64,000 nucleotides of DNA from Roridomyces roridus (lineage: Eukaryota; Basidiomycota; Agaricomycetes; Agaricales; Mycenaceae). The notes under the pieces are model-generated. The model saw nothing but the letters and a program-made list of their open reading frames with translations, was not told the origin of the DNA and made no database searches. The DNA lies in contig JARKIF010000010.1 in NCBI GenBank assembly GCA_029378245.1, forward strand, positions 1,302,001 through 1,366,000. The letters are read 5' to 3'. This document shows, piece by piece, positions 22,628-34,762 of this stretch. Position 1 is the stretch's first letter. The number at the start of each line of letters is the position of its first letter. The position numbers and the translations under genes were made by a program.

Positions 22628-23029
22628 CCTTTCAGCGAGTGGGCGGGTAGGGCGGCTCCCAAGAGGCTCAGTTTTGAGTGCTTGCGCTGCAGATAAGGTG
22701 AGAGCATTGTCCTCGCTTTTGGAGTGCGTTCTATTGCCGGAGCGCTCCGCGCATGGCACCATGGTGCTCCTGCGAAATAGCGGGAGGTTTCAAGAGGACA
22801 CGACAACGTGACTGGTCGATAACCGATTCCTCCCACGACAAGAGAAGAACTGGGAACTCAGTAAATTACTCCGCATACGAGTCTAACGCCTCGTTCTAGA
22901 ACGTACACCAAGTATCTCGAGCACGGAACCACGTAGTACACAGTAGGAACGAGCAAGACATGTCAGACTGTATGGAAAAAGACTCAAGAAAGGTAAAAAA
23001 AAAGGGACTACAGATGACTGAGATGATTA

Positions 23030-23075
23030 GAGGGAAGAAGAAGAAAAAAGAGGACGACGACGACGACGAGTCGAG
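23030..23075. repeat. Purine-rich simple repeat in the copper-fist 3' flank
   Basis: A run of GAA/AAG triplets passes into GAC triplets just downstream of the copper-fist stop codon. It is low-complexity sequence and has no open function. Confidence 0.6.
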
Positions 23076-23199
23076 AACAAGAACAAGAAAGAGAGAGGCT
23101 GTAGGTAGGTATGTATGGTATGGGGCATGTATGCAGATGCGGATGCTGATGTGGATATATTGTGCTCGTTATCGGTGCCAGTCGTGAAGGGGACAAGAC

Positions 23200-25527
23200 T
23201 CAGTAAAAGAGCATCCCCCCATCGTCCATGTACCCAGGCGGCGGTGGCGCAAACCCAAAAGCCGCCTGCTGCCCACTCGGATGCGTCTCTACAGGACCTG
23301 GACGGGGTGGAAGAGGCGGAGACGGCGGGGCGCCAGAACGTACATCACCCTCGCCAGGACCAGCCACAGGCGGCACGGAGACACCAGACGACGACGCCGA
23401 GCTCGAGCTGCGGCTGCGCGGAGGACCAGCAGGGCCTGGCACCGTGAGAAATCCACCCGGAGCAGGGAGGTACATCTCAAGCTCCCCGCCCGTCAACCCA
23501 CCACCACCCGCCAGCCCACGCATCTGCATGTGGGTCTGCAGAGCGACAGGGTCAACGTCAAAGACCCACGTCGGCTCTTGGGCCATCTGCTGCTGTTGCT
23601 CAGGACCAAAGGGCGGCACAGGCGATGCTGGAGGTAGTGCCGACACTTCACGTATCCACTCGTCAATCGCAGCGCTTTGACTCGCACTCTGCCCTTGGCT
23701 CTCGCCCTCAGCATCGAGCCAACCCATGTCAATGTCGCCGAGAGCTTCGAGGTTCAGCTCGATGTCGGGATTGTACGGCTGCGTGTCGAGATTGAAATCC
23801 CCATAGCCATGACCCGCCGCGTGCCCGGCAAAGTCAAAGCTACCTTGCTCCCCTTTGACGCCGCCCTCAGCACCCGTAACAATACCAGCAAACTCGGGCA
23901 TCGCCAGCAGCGTGCAGTCCATGCACCTACCGCCACAGCTCTGGCTCGTACAAGTATTGCTCCTGCTCTTTGACGACCCATCGGCATTGTGCAATGCGCA
24001 TCCAGGACACCCGCACCCTGGACCACAGCCGCAAGCACGTAGGGTCTCGCCCATACCTGCCTCGGACCGGGCACGAGGCGGAGGCTGCATCTGCTGCTGC
24101 GTGAAAGTCATGCCGAGCGCAGCAAGCGAGGATGATGGGAAGGCCTCCTCAGAGCGTGGGCGTGGAGGGTACATTGGGCTGGAGCTCTCCTCGATATCAG
24201 AACGGGGACCAGGACGATAAACGTCATCTGACGCTGAGCGCCGATACATCGACGACGGGGAGAAACCCTCTGAGAATGCTCCGGATGTGCTGGACGCGCT
24301 GGCCGGCGCGCGTCCCAGGCTGGGCGGCAACATTGAAGTGGTGATGGGCGTGAAGAATCCATTGGATTCGTAGTGCTTCCCACCGTCAAACGAGGCCCCC
24401 GCAGAGTGGCTCTTTCCCCGTTTGGGCCCGGTGTTGATTGTGGGGCTGGCCTGCTTCCCGGTCGCGGTCGGTGGTGGAGAGCTGATCTGGGACAGCGAGG
24501 AGGAAACACTCGCGAAGCTCTCCACACTGCGTCCGTCTTGCTTGTAGAACCCACTGCGCTCGCGCTCTCGGTCACTCTCGCCCCCGTGCAGCGCATGGTC
24601 ATAGGCACGGCCGTATGGAGAGAAACCGTGCTCGTGGTGCGGGGAGTGGGGATGGACAGGAGAAGCGTGGTGAAAGAGGTCGTGCTGCTGGCCGGATTGA
24701 GCGGAGAGGGCAGCGTCGCGGGCAGAGGGTCGTGGGAGGACTGGGCGGAGTTCGGCTATTCGTGCAAGAATGTGGTGTGACTGGCTGCGGGAGTGTGACG
24801 GGGGCGGGCTGGGCGAGCTGAGGGTTGTAGTGGGGAGAGGGTTGGGAACGGGACCACTCTTGGGAGCATCGTCCGATGGAGACCTACGGCGAGCGCTAGG
24901 ACGAAGACGGGGAATGCAGCAGTTGCATGCAGCGCCTGCCGCTGCGGCAGGGCCGGGCTCTTTGCAGCTACACGATCCTGTAGGGCGTTTAGCGATTGCC
25001 CTACGCGAGTCAGACCAAGGTAGCAGGCATACCGCCATGGTCAGAGTCGCTGGAAGGCGGGTTGATGACGTTGGCGTCCTCCGGCACGCCGTGGGGGAAC
25101 GCGGCGTGCGCGGGGAGGGTGGGAGTGCCTTTACAACAGTCTTATGGATGAGCAAGCCGCCTCCCTCGGAAATAAAGCGGACACACCTTTCTTCTTGGTC
25201 GCAGTCGGGGCTGTTGATGGAGACGGGGTTTCTTTACCCTCGCAGATACATTTGACGTGGACTTGTTTTGTTTTTCGGAGCTCCCTGCAGTGCTCGCACT
25301 GGGTCACCGGCCGACCCTTCTTCTTAATCTCGAAGAGCGGGCGGTCCGTGTGCTTGCAGGCTGAGGAGCGGTGTCCTTTGATGCACGTTTCACTGCAAAG
25401 GAGATCAAGACGGATCCTCGAGGCTCATGAACCCACTCACCAGGCGTATTTCTTGTCGCTGATTAGAACCTATGCCCATCGTGTATCAGCCTCTCTGCTG
25501 GTCTCGGATAATGGCAGAAAATACCAT
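23200..25527 (-). CDS. Copper-fist transcription factor (Mac1/Cuf1-like)
   Basis: The reading frame starts with an exon whose only coding bases are the ATG (25527-25525), then a 55-nt intron, a 29-nt exon (25469-25441), a 48-nt intron and the main DNA-binding exon. Spliced, the N terminus reads MVLISDKKYACETCIKGHRS, then SACKHTDRPLFEIKKKGRP and VTQCEHCRELRKTKQVHVKC. This is the zinc-module and KGRP minor-groove motif of the copper-fist domain. Two more introns lead into a long Ser/Pro-rich exon. A cysteine cluster near the middle (CGCGPGCGCPGCALH) resembles the copper-sensing clusters of Mac1-type activators. The factor probably controls copper or iron uptake genes in the nucleus. Length is about 720 residues. 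Confidence 0.85.
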
Positions 25528-25773
25528 TTTTTGGAGAGTTGGGGTAGATTGAAGACGGCAGACGCTGTGCGAGTAACGCCTCGCCAGCGACGTGCGCCGC
25601 GTTGGTTATTGAACCAATATACGGGGAATCATGGCTCTGCTGGTGGAGGAGAGAGGGAAGAGAGAGGTGGGGATTGTTGACCTCGGTTGACGCCGTATTT
25701 CTTGTTGTTGACCGGAGATCGGCCCGATATGGTCCACTATCCCCATTTGGTTGTTGGCACTTCTGAATGTCCA

Positions 25774-26181
25774 TCATGACGACTGTCCCCGTGTCCTCCC
25801 CACGTCAGACAGCCTCCCGGTAGCGGGGTCGACGGCGGGGGGCGCGCTGAATGCGCCCTTTTCGCCACAGGATCGGTTCGACGGCGGGCGAGAACGCTGA
25901 TTGTCGAGCGCCCATTCCCATCCAGCTGCCTCGAGCTTGCCATCTCGCATCCATCCATCGATATCGACCAGTTCCCTCGGGTAATACACATACCACCTTG
26001 CTTCCCCGTCAACTGGCTCTTTCTCGAAGCCGACTCTCCATTTGTCCTTCCCATTCCCGCACGCACACGTCAGACCCGCTCCCGAGAAAGGTCCAAATGA
26101 ACCAGTGTCCCTTGCTCGTCGGATGCCAGTCGTTGTGCCAGTGCGTTGTTCATTGACTATGCCAGCGGCAAGTAGTCCCAA
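25774..26181 (-). CDS. Hypothetical protein
   Basis: An uninterrupted 135-codon frame contains a well-balanced central part (CACGNGKDKWRVGFEKEPVD, then RWYVYYPRELVDIDGWMRDG). I recognise no domain, signal peptide or helix pattern, and no introns are needed. It lies head-to-head with nothing and follows the copper-fist promoter. It could be a real small gene or a fragment. Confidence 0.35.
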   Translation of the reverse strand: MGLLAAGIVNEQRTGTTTGIRRARDTGSFGPFSGAGLTCACGNGKDKWRVGFEKEPVDGEARWYVYYPRELVDIDGWMRDGKLEAAGWEWALDNQRSRPPSNRSCGEKGAFSAPPAVDPATGRLSDVGRTRGQSS

Positions 26182-26944
26182 GGAGGGAGCGGGAGCCGCA
26201 CTCGACGGAGGAACCGCAGCTGTATCCCCATACGCTCCTTCTGCCTGCGATTATACTTTTCTGGGATTTCCCTTGCCATGGCCATGTGCGGACTCAAATC
26301 CGGACAGTCGCGGAGCTGCCTCGACTACATACTACATACTAGTAGGAGCTATCGCCTTCCCACTACCTTCAACGACAATTCAAACGCGGCGATTCAAGTC
26401 CCTATTTGTACCTTCTCTATATATGGGACAAACCACTGGGTCTCACGGCGAGGACAGATCTAATTCAACCGAGGCTATTCCACTGCGGTGACGGACCGAG
26501 TCCCCCGACTACAGCGTAGCGCCAGCAAATCCGCACCAGCCTCAAAGCAGCCAGATGTAAGTACACGGCGGTAGCAAAACACCGGGACCATCCCACGCCA
26601 TCTATTCCAACGCTCTCTCTCCACCGCACGCGTTACCCTGGCCGACGTCGACGTCTCCACGCGCAGCTGGCATGCCGTGTATAAGAAGGTGCCCACCGAA
26701 CTGCTGCCCTAGCGGTATTTCGTATTCGCAACACGGCTGCTGTACGGGTTTGTCTACGTTCCCAGTGCAGACAGCGGTGACGATAACACGGAGGAGTTCG
26801 CTCGACAGCCGCTGGTGTGTGAAATCACATATGCGAAAACACAACCTATAGTTGAATCGCTCGTGTCACTTCGAACCACTCCTTATCGCTTCAACGTCAT
26901 GTTTTCTCTCTCGCAGATCGCATAAAATAGAAAGAAGCACGGGC
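26182..26944. other. Intergenic region, no gene seen
   Basis: About 0.75 kb without a supportable gene. The short open frames on both strands have no domain, paralog or intron signals. Confidence 0.35.
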
Positions 26945-28135
26945 CTACTTCTCCCCAATAATCTCCTTCAAATTATCCTACAATTCCTCCCGATTCTTCT
27001 TCTCCGAAGCCCACGACCCAATCTTCTTCGGGTTCAGCTTGTAATCAAAATACCGCCCAGTCCCGAGTTTCTTCTCTGCATCTGGCGCGGCCAATATCTA
27101 AGGGTTGGTATGACTACAGACGCGGGTTTTCGCAGGACCAGAACGCGAAGAAGAAGAACGCACGTAGACGGGCATGTTGGCGTACCTACCGATCGGGAGT
27201 GACGCCGATGAGCTTCATCGCCAGCAAAAAGATGTATTTAAGGAACCCGGGGAAGGCGTTGTAGTCAAACTCCTCGCTGGAGACGAGGCCCGGCCAGAGG
27301 CTGTAATAGCGATATTGGGAAAGCGGATGTTAAATTCCTGGCCATGGTGATCGTCTCAAATTGAAAATTCTAAGAGACAGAGAGAGAGGTGCTTACCTCC
27401 GTGATAGAATCCAGTACAACGCTATCCCGTTTCGACTGCGCCATAAAGAACCCCGTTCTACTCATCTTCCCAAGCCTTTGTTTCAGAGAAAGGTCGTCGA
27501 CGGAGAGGTCCGGGAGGTCTTGTCCCTGGTTGCACACCGACATGACGATGGCGTTCGGCGCAAGAGCGCCTCCTGTTGTGAGGAGGTAGGCGAGTGCAAA
27601 GCGAGAAACTGCTTGTATGGCGAATCCACGTTCACACCCGTCGGCGGTTTCTTCGATGAGGCCGGTGGGTGGGCCGTTTTGTGTCATCACCTGGAAGCAA
27701 AGAAAGGAAGACGTGAGTATGAACTTACTCGTAGAACCAGGTCTGGAGGCGACGCACCAAATAGTCAATTCCCGCATCACCCACCGCCTCACGGATCCCC
27801 TCCGCCGCAGCGCGCATACCCTTACTCTCCCTGTCCAAAAGTCAACTCTAATCTTCCACGCCCGAATGAATCAAAAAAGGCACTGACAAAACATCAGACT
27901 TGACGAATACAACCTCAATCTCACTGTCCTCGGGCGCAAGGTCTTTCAATAACTTCAAAACCCGCTCCGCACGAGCCTCACTGCGTCCCGAGATGACGAC
28001 GCGCCTGCACCCCAATTTCGCGAGGAGGCGAGCGACGGCTGCACCGATTCCGGACGTCCCGCCTACGATGACGGCGATTTTGTTTTGCCCGGTGAGCTTG
28101 ACGGTTTGCAGCTCCTTGGCGGTGTTGGGGGGCAT
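26945..28135 (-). pseudogene. SDR pseudogene (copy 1 of tandem pair)
   Basis: It starts MPPNTAKELQTVKLTGQNK and has the Rossmann nucleotide-binding motif VGGTSGIGAAVARLLAKLG followed by VVISGRSEAR. The exon plan matches the intact copy at 28.3-29.5 kb. Two lesions are visible against that copy. About four extra bases (forward CCTA near 27185-27189) fall just after the MKLIGVTPDR codons and put a stop in frame. A TAG at 26980-26978 stands where the intact copy has TGG (Trp), ten codons before the natural end. Both lie in the 3' part, so the loss may be recent. The functional parent would be an NAD(P)-dependent oxidoreductase. Confidence 0.7.
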
Positions 28136-28280
28136 GGCGAATGGGCGAATTTACGGTGGGGGTTGACCGTCACCATTTAAATACGACCGCATTCAATGCT
28201 CCGGAATGGCCCCGGAATCTCAGCCGATTGACGGCATGATGAAATCGCCCGGGGTGAGCTCGATGATTCACGAACTGGGG

Positions 28281-29493
28281 CTACATCGTCTCGTCTTGAT
28301 TCTCTCCAATGATACCCGTCAATTTATCCCACAACGCCTCCCGATTCCTCTTCTCCGAAGCCCAAGAACCGATCTTGGTTGAGTTGAGTTTATAGTCGAA
28401 ATACCGCCCATTTCCGAGGGTCTTTTCCGCGTCGGGAGCAACCAATATCTGAATCCCGTTATGATGAGGGCCGATGAAATGGAGGTCGAGTGGACTCACA
28501 TAGACAGGAACATTGGCGTACTGATCAGGCGTGGTGCCGATGAGCTTCATCCCAACCCACGCGACGTATTTGAGGAATCCAGGGAACTTGCTGAGACTGA
28601 ATTCCTCTGAGGACACCAGGCCCGGCCAGAGACTATAGTACCGATATTGAGGATAGCGAATGCTGAATTCCTGCGAATATATCAGAAGAAGAGCCTCAAA
28701 ACGGATATGTTCAACTCGCCTCATTGATAGAATCCAACACGACGCTATCGCGTTTGGATTGAGTGAGAAACAAGGATGTTTGGCTGTGCGTGGCGACCCG
28801 CTGCTTGAGCGATAGATCGTCGACGGATAGATCGTCTAGCTGCTGCCCTTGATTGCAGATAGACATCACAGAGGCATTTGGAGCCAGAGCCCCACCTATT
28901 GTGAGAAGGTAGGCCAGTGCGAACCGAGAAACGGCTTGAACTGCGAATAGACGGTCGCAACTGGGAAAACGGTGAGTGGGCGAGTCAGGCTGTGCATCCG
29001 AGTCGAGTCGACCCACCCATCTGAATTCTCCTCGATGGTCCCCGTAGGGACGCCGCTTTGCGTCATTACCTGGACAGAAAGGTTTTAGAAAATTTTGATT
29101 GTACCGAGCAGAGGAAACGCACCAGGTAAGCGATCCCCGCCGTTCCTACCGCCGTCTGGATTGCACTTGCCGCGGCTCGCATACCCCTGCTGTCTCTGTA
29201 CACAAGACATCAAGAGCACGACAGCAAAGATAAAGAAAATGAACTGACGACAAATCTGCTTTGACAAAATCCACCTCGATCTTCCCATCTGGTGCCAGTG
29301 TCTTCAAAAGCTGCATGACTTGCGTAGCACGGCCCTCATTCCGGCCAGAGATGATGATACGACTGCAGCCCAATTTCGCGAGGAGACGAGCGACGGCGGC
29401 GCCGATTCCGAGCGTTCCGCCGACTACGACGGCAGTGTTGTTCTGCCCTGCGAGGCTGAGGTTCTGTAGTTCCTTGGAGGCGTTGGGAGGCAT
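28281..29493 (-). CDS. Short-chain dehydrogenase/reductase (copy 2, intact)
   Basis: Exons beginning MPPNASKELQNLSLAGQNN encode the cofactor motif GGTLGIGAAVARLLAKLG and RIIISGRNEGR, then DSRGMRAAASAIQ, VMTQSGVPTGTIEENSDG, RFALAYLLTIGGALAPNAS and a C-terminal part ending IIGENQDETM. Most introns are GT-AG, but the one at 28719-28671 reads AG|GCGAGT...CGCAG. Only the GC donor keeps the frame, giving DSINE|EFSIRYPQYR; the paralog has GTAAGC at the same place. The usual YxxxK catalytic pair is not evident: the aligned place reads TQSKRDS, so the family may be an atypical SDR. Substrate is unknown. Confidence 0.75.
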
Positions 29494-29994
29494 GAAGTTG
29501 ATAATGAAACTGGGACGCATCTGTGAGGCTTGAAATATCCCTCCGGAAGGCAGCCGTGGTTGCAAATGCACGTTTACGAAGGGCTGACGCATCCTCGGAT
29601 ACTTATCCGAGATCAGGGCGGCCCAGGGCGGCCCAGGGCGATAGGGTGAGACATTTGCTTCGGCTCAGATAGAACTAGAGCCAGTATGAGAGCCGAAAAC
29701 TCAAGGCAGTCGCAGGCGAAATGGATTCAAGTTCGTGAGATGGGCGTTAAGAGCAAGAGGGAAATGATGAAATGATCAGTATCAAGAAAACAAGTGTCCT
29801 TCTTTCGTGCGTGCAGATGTACTCGAGAATCCCCGCAAGTAACGGGTTCAAACCAACACGTCCTTGCTCGACCTCTGACGCCTACCCGAGCCCTTTGCGT
29901 ATTCGATGGAGGAAGCAAGTTAGCACTGAACGCGGTCGTTGTCGATTAATATGCACAGAGGAATCAGGCAAGTCAAATTGAAGTCAAACACAAG
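29494..29994. other. Intergenic region with a short GGGCGGCCCA tandem
   Basis: Between the SDR start and the MYND pseudogene. A GGGCGGCCCA unit is repeated two to three times near 29615-29640. No gene is seen. Confidence 0.35.
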
Positions 29995-32900
29995 TTAATG
30001 AAATTCGCCCTGTCTGCACGTGAGGCGAGCTAGCGCCTCGACCCGAAGCACAAATCCTGGATGGCGCTTAAAATCCCTCGGACGTTCCATTCCCGGCGGA
30101 ACTTCTCGCGAAAGCACCTCCAATCCTGCCCGCAACGCTCCATTGCGCATGCGCAGCGGGAGGATGCGGCCAACGCACTTTCCTGGTCCTTCATTGGCCA
30201 CGAAGACGTGAAGAAGCATCCTCCCCCCGCTCGCAGCGACGCGTGACAATTGATCGTCCCATATAGGCCCGAAGAAATCACGACCAAACTTGAAGCCTGG
30301 TTCATTCCGAGTCGCAGGCTCGGTCTGCACCTTGAACTCGCCGTTGATGTACTGGAATGTTGTGAAGTGCTCGGTGTTGAGTTTGCGGTGCATCACCACC
30401 AGTTTGGCGAGCAGGATGGAGGCAGGGGTGGTTGTATGCATGTCTTCAACCATGGTCGGGAAGAATGAAAGGTCTCGATGACTGACTGTTTCGGGATCTT
30501 CTGCAGGAGGTTCACAGTTTGGTGTGTGAAAATGGTTTAGAACTCACTTATGGAATGTATCCGGATTGCAGCGCAGTGTTTGCTATGTCCCCGTTTCCAG
30601 TCGGACCTCTGGCAGTTCCGCGAGCAGTAATGTACGCTCTCACAGCCGGAACAGGACTTGAAGTCCGTTTTCCTCGAAACTCGTACACACTGTGGAACCA
30701 GGTAAGTGCCAGTGGGACCGGCCGAATCGGAAGTATGCACTCACCTCCACATTATCGCAAGCTCGCATTGAAACTCGATCCCGACTGTCGTGTGTTTGGA
30801 CGAGCGGCATCAATTCGTCGGTGGCGGCGAGGAAGAAGGACCAGGTATCCCAATTAGGAGAATCAGGTGCGACATTAATATGAACTGAAGCAAGCGACGA
30901 CCGGAGCGGGATCAGGAGCGAGCGGAAAGCCAATGAACACCCGAGGGTTTTTACAAAGAAATCACGAAGTTTTTCCACGCCGACCACTCGAGGGTTTTCC
31001 AAAAAGTATGCGAGCACTTGAAAGAGGCCCGCGTCCAGCGCTTGGATGATATACTTCGGGGTAGGGTTTGAACACACTATCATGTATGCCAACGCCGTGT
31101 CGAAGCCCGCGGGAAGTGCTTGGTCGCCGTGGGGCGAACGCGAGTGAAGATGGCGAAGCGTAGTCACCAGCGTGCGCACTATCCCCTGTTCGAGGAGAAG
31201 TCTGGGAAATTGACTGTGCAGCGTCTGCGTAGCGTAGATTGTGACAAAGATGGTGCCTAGGGCGGTTTTCATGAAGTGAATGGATTTCTTCATGTCGTCG
31301 TTTGCCATATGTGAGATTAAATGGGCGACAAGGGCAGCAAAGTCTCCTAGGCTTCCACCGCTGGCTTCCACGAGTTGGGCGTGGCGCTCGGGATGGTTTT
31401 GAATATCCACGAGGATGGGCGCCAAGAGATACAGAATGGTTTCCAAGGCGGCAGTTTGAACACCGGGTCTCCATGCATTCTGAGTGGCGGAGAGGACCCA
31501 CACTTGAACCACAGAAGTTAGGAACCCGGGCTCGGCATGCACTGTGCACGCCATGCTACTGCAACGTTTGATGATCCGGCCCACAAGTGTGATGAAATTC
31601 ATCTGGACCTGGAGAAAGGTGAGTCACGCTCCCAAGTAAAATTGTCGCCTCATACCTCGTTGAGATAATCTTCATGTGGTGCCAGGTAATGGTAATATTT
31701 AAGCAGGAGCAGTGACCAGCATCAGGAAAAAGCCACCTGGTTAGGTAGCACTCCCGAGTCTCCGGAGGCTCAGTAGCCCGGTAGTCAAGTACCCCCTTAC
31801 TGTGTACTACCAAGCTGCCTCCAACTGCTACCAGTGCTACTGAACAGCGGGCTACTGAGGCTACTGTTACTCCAGTGCAGGGAGGAGCTGACCCTAACAG
31901 AATTGACAAGGTTCAAAAGAAACACTGGGCCCTGTTGCTATTCTACTGTAGTGACCAAGGTCAGATTGAGTTGGGAATTTAATTAAAGGAATGCAGGCGG
32001 CGGGACTCGAACTCATGACATTTGCAAAAGACAGATAATATTAAGGAGACAACTAAACAACTACACTAAGTACACATTGCAGATTGTGTGCATGGCTGTT
32101 CCACATCGGATAACCGCATGCCACTCCATTGTCTCTCCAACCACAACTACCTCTGGAAAATATATATCCTGTAGTGAATTTGAACTGGATGTGGAAGTTG
32201 AAAGCACAGGCACAAGACTGAGCTCAAGTAGAAGTTGGCCTGTTAGCCAATGTCTTCACTGTTACTTGAACTTACTTAGGCAAGGTCATTTTTGTTAGTG
32301 AGGGGGATGTGCACATTGAATCATTTGGGCACTCTGTAAAGAGGTTTCATCCAGAGGGATGAGAAAATGAGGCAAACAAGTGCTATCAGCCAGCCAGCCT
32401 AATGCTATAAAAATGCTATTGTTTCTACCAAGTCAACACAGGCAGGCAATCAAGTGCTACTGAGACATTAGTGTGAAGCTATCTGGGCTACTGAGTTTGA
32501 GGGCATAGATATCTAAGCTACTGGGTTAGAGGGTATGGTTACTGAAGCTACCAAGTGCTACTGGACTCCCCACTCAGAGCTACCAAGAGCTACTGAGCCA
32601 CGCACTCAATGCTACCATGGCTACTGGAGCTATCAGACCTACCTACCGCTTGGTGGGAGCTACCTAACAAAAGTGTGTTTCCTGATGGCACTTCCACAGG
32701 CCTGGCCATAGATCTGGGTAGGCCTCCTTGGGAATGTCCGAGGTCCAAGACAGACCTCGCACAGCAAGGAAGGCTTTGAAAACGAGGATCGCATCCGCCG
32801 GAGAGATTGTCTCCTGTCCTTCTACCTCTGTCGCCTTTGCTGGATCAAGGTGGACATGATAGACTGGCAGGAAGAGCCGGCATACGGATGCCGGTTTCAC

Positions 32901-33067
32901 TTTCGCAGCCTGTGTCACCTTCACAAGCTCCTCGAGTTGGCCGCCGAGGCAGATTGCTTCAAGAAACATGTCAGTCGATTGAAGAAAACTGAAGTTTGGG
33001 TGATTTTCGCCTACCCGGAGAGGATGAGGGAGAAAGCCAAAGTCGTTGCAGTGAGAGAAGGGTGCAT
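29995..33067 (-). pseudogene. MYND zinc-finger protein pseudogene, copy A
   Basis: The parent gene encodes an armadillo-like helical N-terminal half and a MYND finger (FKSCSGCESVHYCSRNC, then DWKRGHSKHC), followed by a conserved C-terminal exon ending at the TAA at 29997-29995. From the helical part to the end the frame is open: exons around 31600-30780, 30740-30540 and 30470-29995. Upstream it is broken. A 971-bp element (31719-32689) sits inside the coding exon after LWPGLWK. Compared with copy B, the first exon has lost one base (ACTTTGGCTTT against ACTTTTCGCCTT, near 33040) and the second exon about ten bases (near 32940). MYND fingers bind proline-rich partners; no SET domain is present. 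Confidence 0.7.
31719..32689. mobile_element. 971-bp element with subterminal GCTACT/GCTACC repeats
   Basis: The ends are an imperfect inverted repeat: GCATCAGGAAA... at 31719, and GCCATCAGGAAAC... reading inward from the other end. GTTAGGTAGC is shared further in. Flanking CA dinucleotides (31717-31718 and 32690-32691) fit a 2-bp target duplication, since MYND copy B reads GACCACTTCC without the insert. The outer 200-300 bp on each side are filled with degenerate GCTACT/GCTACC/AGTAGC units. No transposase is encoded. A Pol III B-box-like GAGTTCGAGTCCC lies inside on the minus strand near 31990. Superfamily is uncertain. Confidence 0.75.
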
Positions 33068-33601
33068 GGAGACAAGACATGGATGACAATTTATCACTGA
33101 CGAGATCAAATGATGTTTTTTTTCTTCTTTCGGCCGACCATGACCGCAGCCACATCTCCCTCCCTGCAGACTGCAGTGACGATCCTCCACGACGCGCCTT
33201 CCAAATCTAAGCACCCTTATCCGCCTGCGTTTCTCCGCCCCAAAAGTGTGTCAGCGCCCTGGGCCGATTCAAGTCATTGTTGACACCCGAGGCATACATG
33301 ACCGGAAGGGTGGAGCTCAGCATCGGACAGTGGTCCGATATTCCAATCGTGAAAGAAACATCGTGATGTCGTGCGGAAGTATGCCGTGCTTGAATTCCCT
33401 CGATGTTTCTCTTGTCCAGATTACCTCAAACAGATCCAGGATACCCCATGTCACGCACAGAGCATGCACTAGTACTCGAGAGTCCCGGACGCAACGGATA
33501 CTTTCTGTATGACAATCCATAGCATAATCGAGCACGCACCGGATGGTGCAAGAATGGTCGTTTTCCGATTTTCATGAACATGCAACGTTGAACCAGGCAA
33601 G
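33068..33601. other. Spacer between MYND copies A and B
   Basis: No gene seen. It is the upstream region of copy A and the 3' flank of copy B. Confidence 0.35.
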
Positions 33602-34226
33602 TCAATGAATTTCGCCGTGCCCGCACAGGAGGCGAAGTAGGCCTTCAACTTTAAACACAAATGCGGGAAGGCGGTTAAAATCCTGTGGATCCACCAATCC
33701 CCGTGGAACTTCTCGCGAAAGCACGCTTAATGCCGCTTGCAACCCTGGATTGCGCATGCGCAGCGGGAGGATGCGACCAACCCATTTTCCCAGTCCTCCA
33801 CTGGCGACGAAGACGTGAAGGTGCATCCTGCCATCGCTCGCGGCGACGCGCGACAATTGATCGTCCCATAAAGGCCCGAAGAAATCACGACCAAAGCCTG
33901 TTTGGTTGGCAGGCGCGGTCTGGATCGTCAGTTTGCCGCTGACGTACTCGAAAGTTGTGACGTGGTCCGTGTCGAGTTTGTGGTGCATGACGGCCAGTTT
34001 TGAGAGGAGGATGTTGGTGGTGGAGGTTGTATACATGTCGTGCACGATGGTGCGGAAGAATGAAAGGTCTCGATGACTGACTGTTCCAGGATTATCTGCA
34101 GAAATTCACATTTTGGTGTGGATTTGGTTTGGTTTAGAACTCACTTATGGAATGAGTCCGGATTGCAGCGCAGTGTTTGCCATGTCCCCGTTTCCAGTCG
34201 GACCTCTGGCAGTTTTTCGAACAATA

Positions 34227-34762
34227 CACGTCATCACGGAAAGTAACCGACAATACGGCCGTGGTGATGGTGTCAATGATCGGTTCGGGCTGAAATTTGA
34301 TCTGAGCATTCTTTTGGTCATATGAGTTCCCCCGGTGTCCAAAATGCCCGGTCAGAGTGCTTGAGTTCAGCTCATAATTGATGCAGTTTGTGTGTTCCGA
34401 CTTTTTGGAAATTGGGCCAACATTTATTTATTGTGAACTTCCTGGGCCAATGTGGATAACCCGAAAGATACTACTGCAGTGTATGAATAGTATTCAAAAT
34501 TCTCAGAACCAATCGTGGCATGAAATGGTGCCTGGGTGCAATTATACCGGTCAACATTTCAGCCACACAACCAGCCAAGAAAATCAACCAGATGTTTTCA
34601 TCCAATATGACCACGACACTGAGCCGATTCGTGCCAATCGAGTTCAGTGGTTCATTCCTGACACCCCTAACCATCTTTGAATGTCACATCACCACTTGGG
34701 GTCCAGCCCGTCAAGAGAAATTAACGAAAGAATACATGTCGGTTACTTTCTGTGATGACGTG
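34227..34762. mobile_element. 536-bp TA-flanked MITE inside the MYND finger
   Basis: The inverted ends begin CACGTCATCACGGAAAGTAA and match over about 26 bp with one mismatch. TA flanks both ends (34225-34226 and 34763-34764). Aligning with copy A, removing the element plus one TA restores the paralogous sequence length exactly, which fixes the boundaries. It carries no coding sequence and fits a non-autonomous Tc1/mariner-type element. Its ends differ from those of the other TA elements in this window. Confidence 0.85.

Noticed and set aside
31719..32689. The insertion in MYND copy A acting as an intron
   Set aside because: The 3' end lacks an AG at the junction, so it cannot be spliced out precisely.
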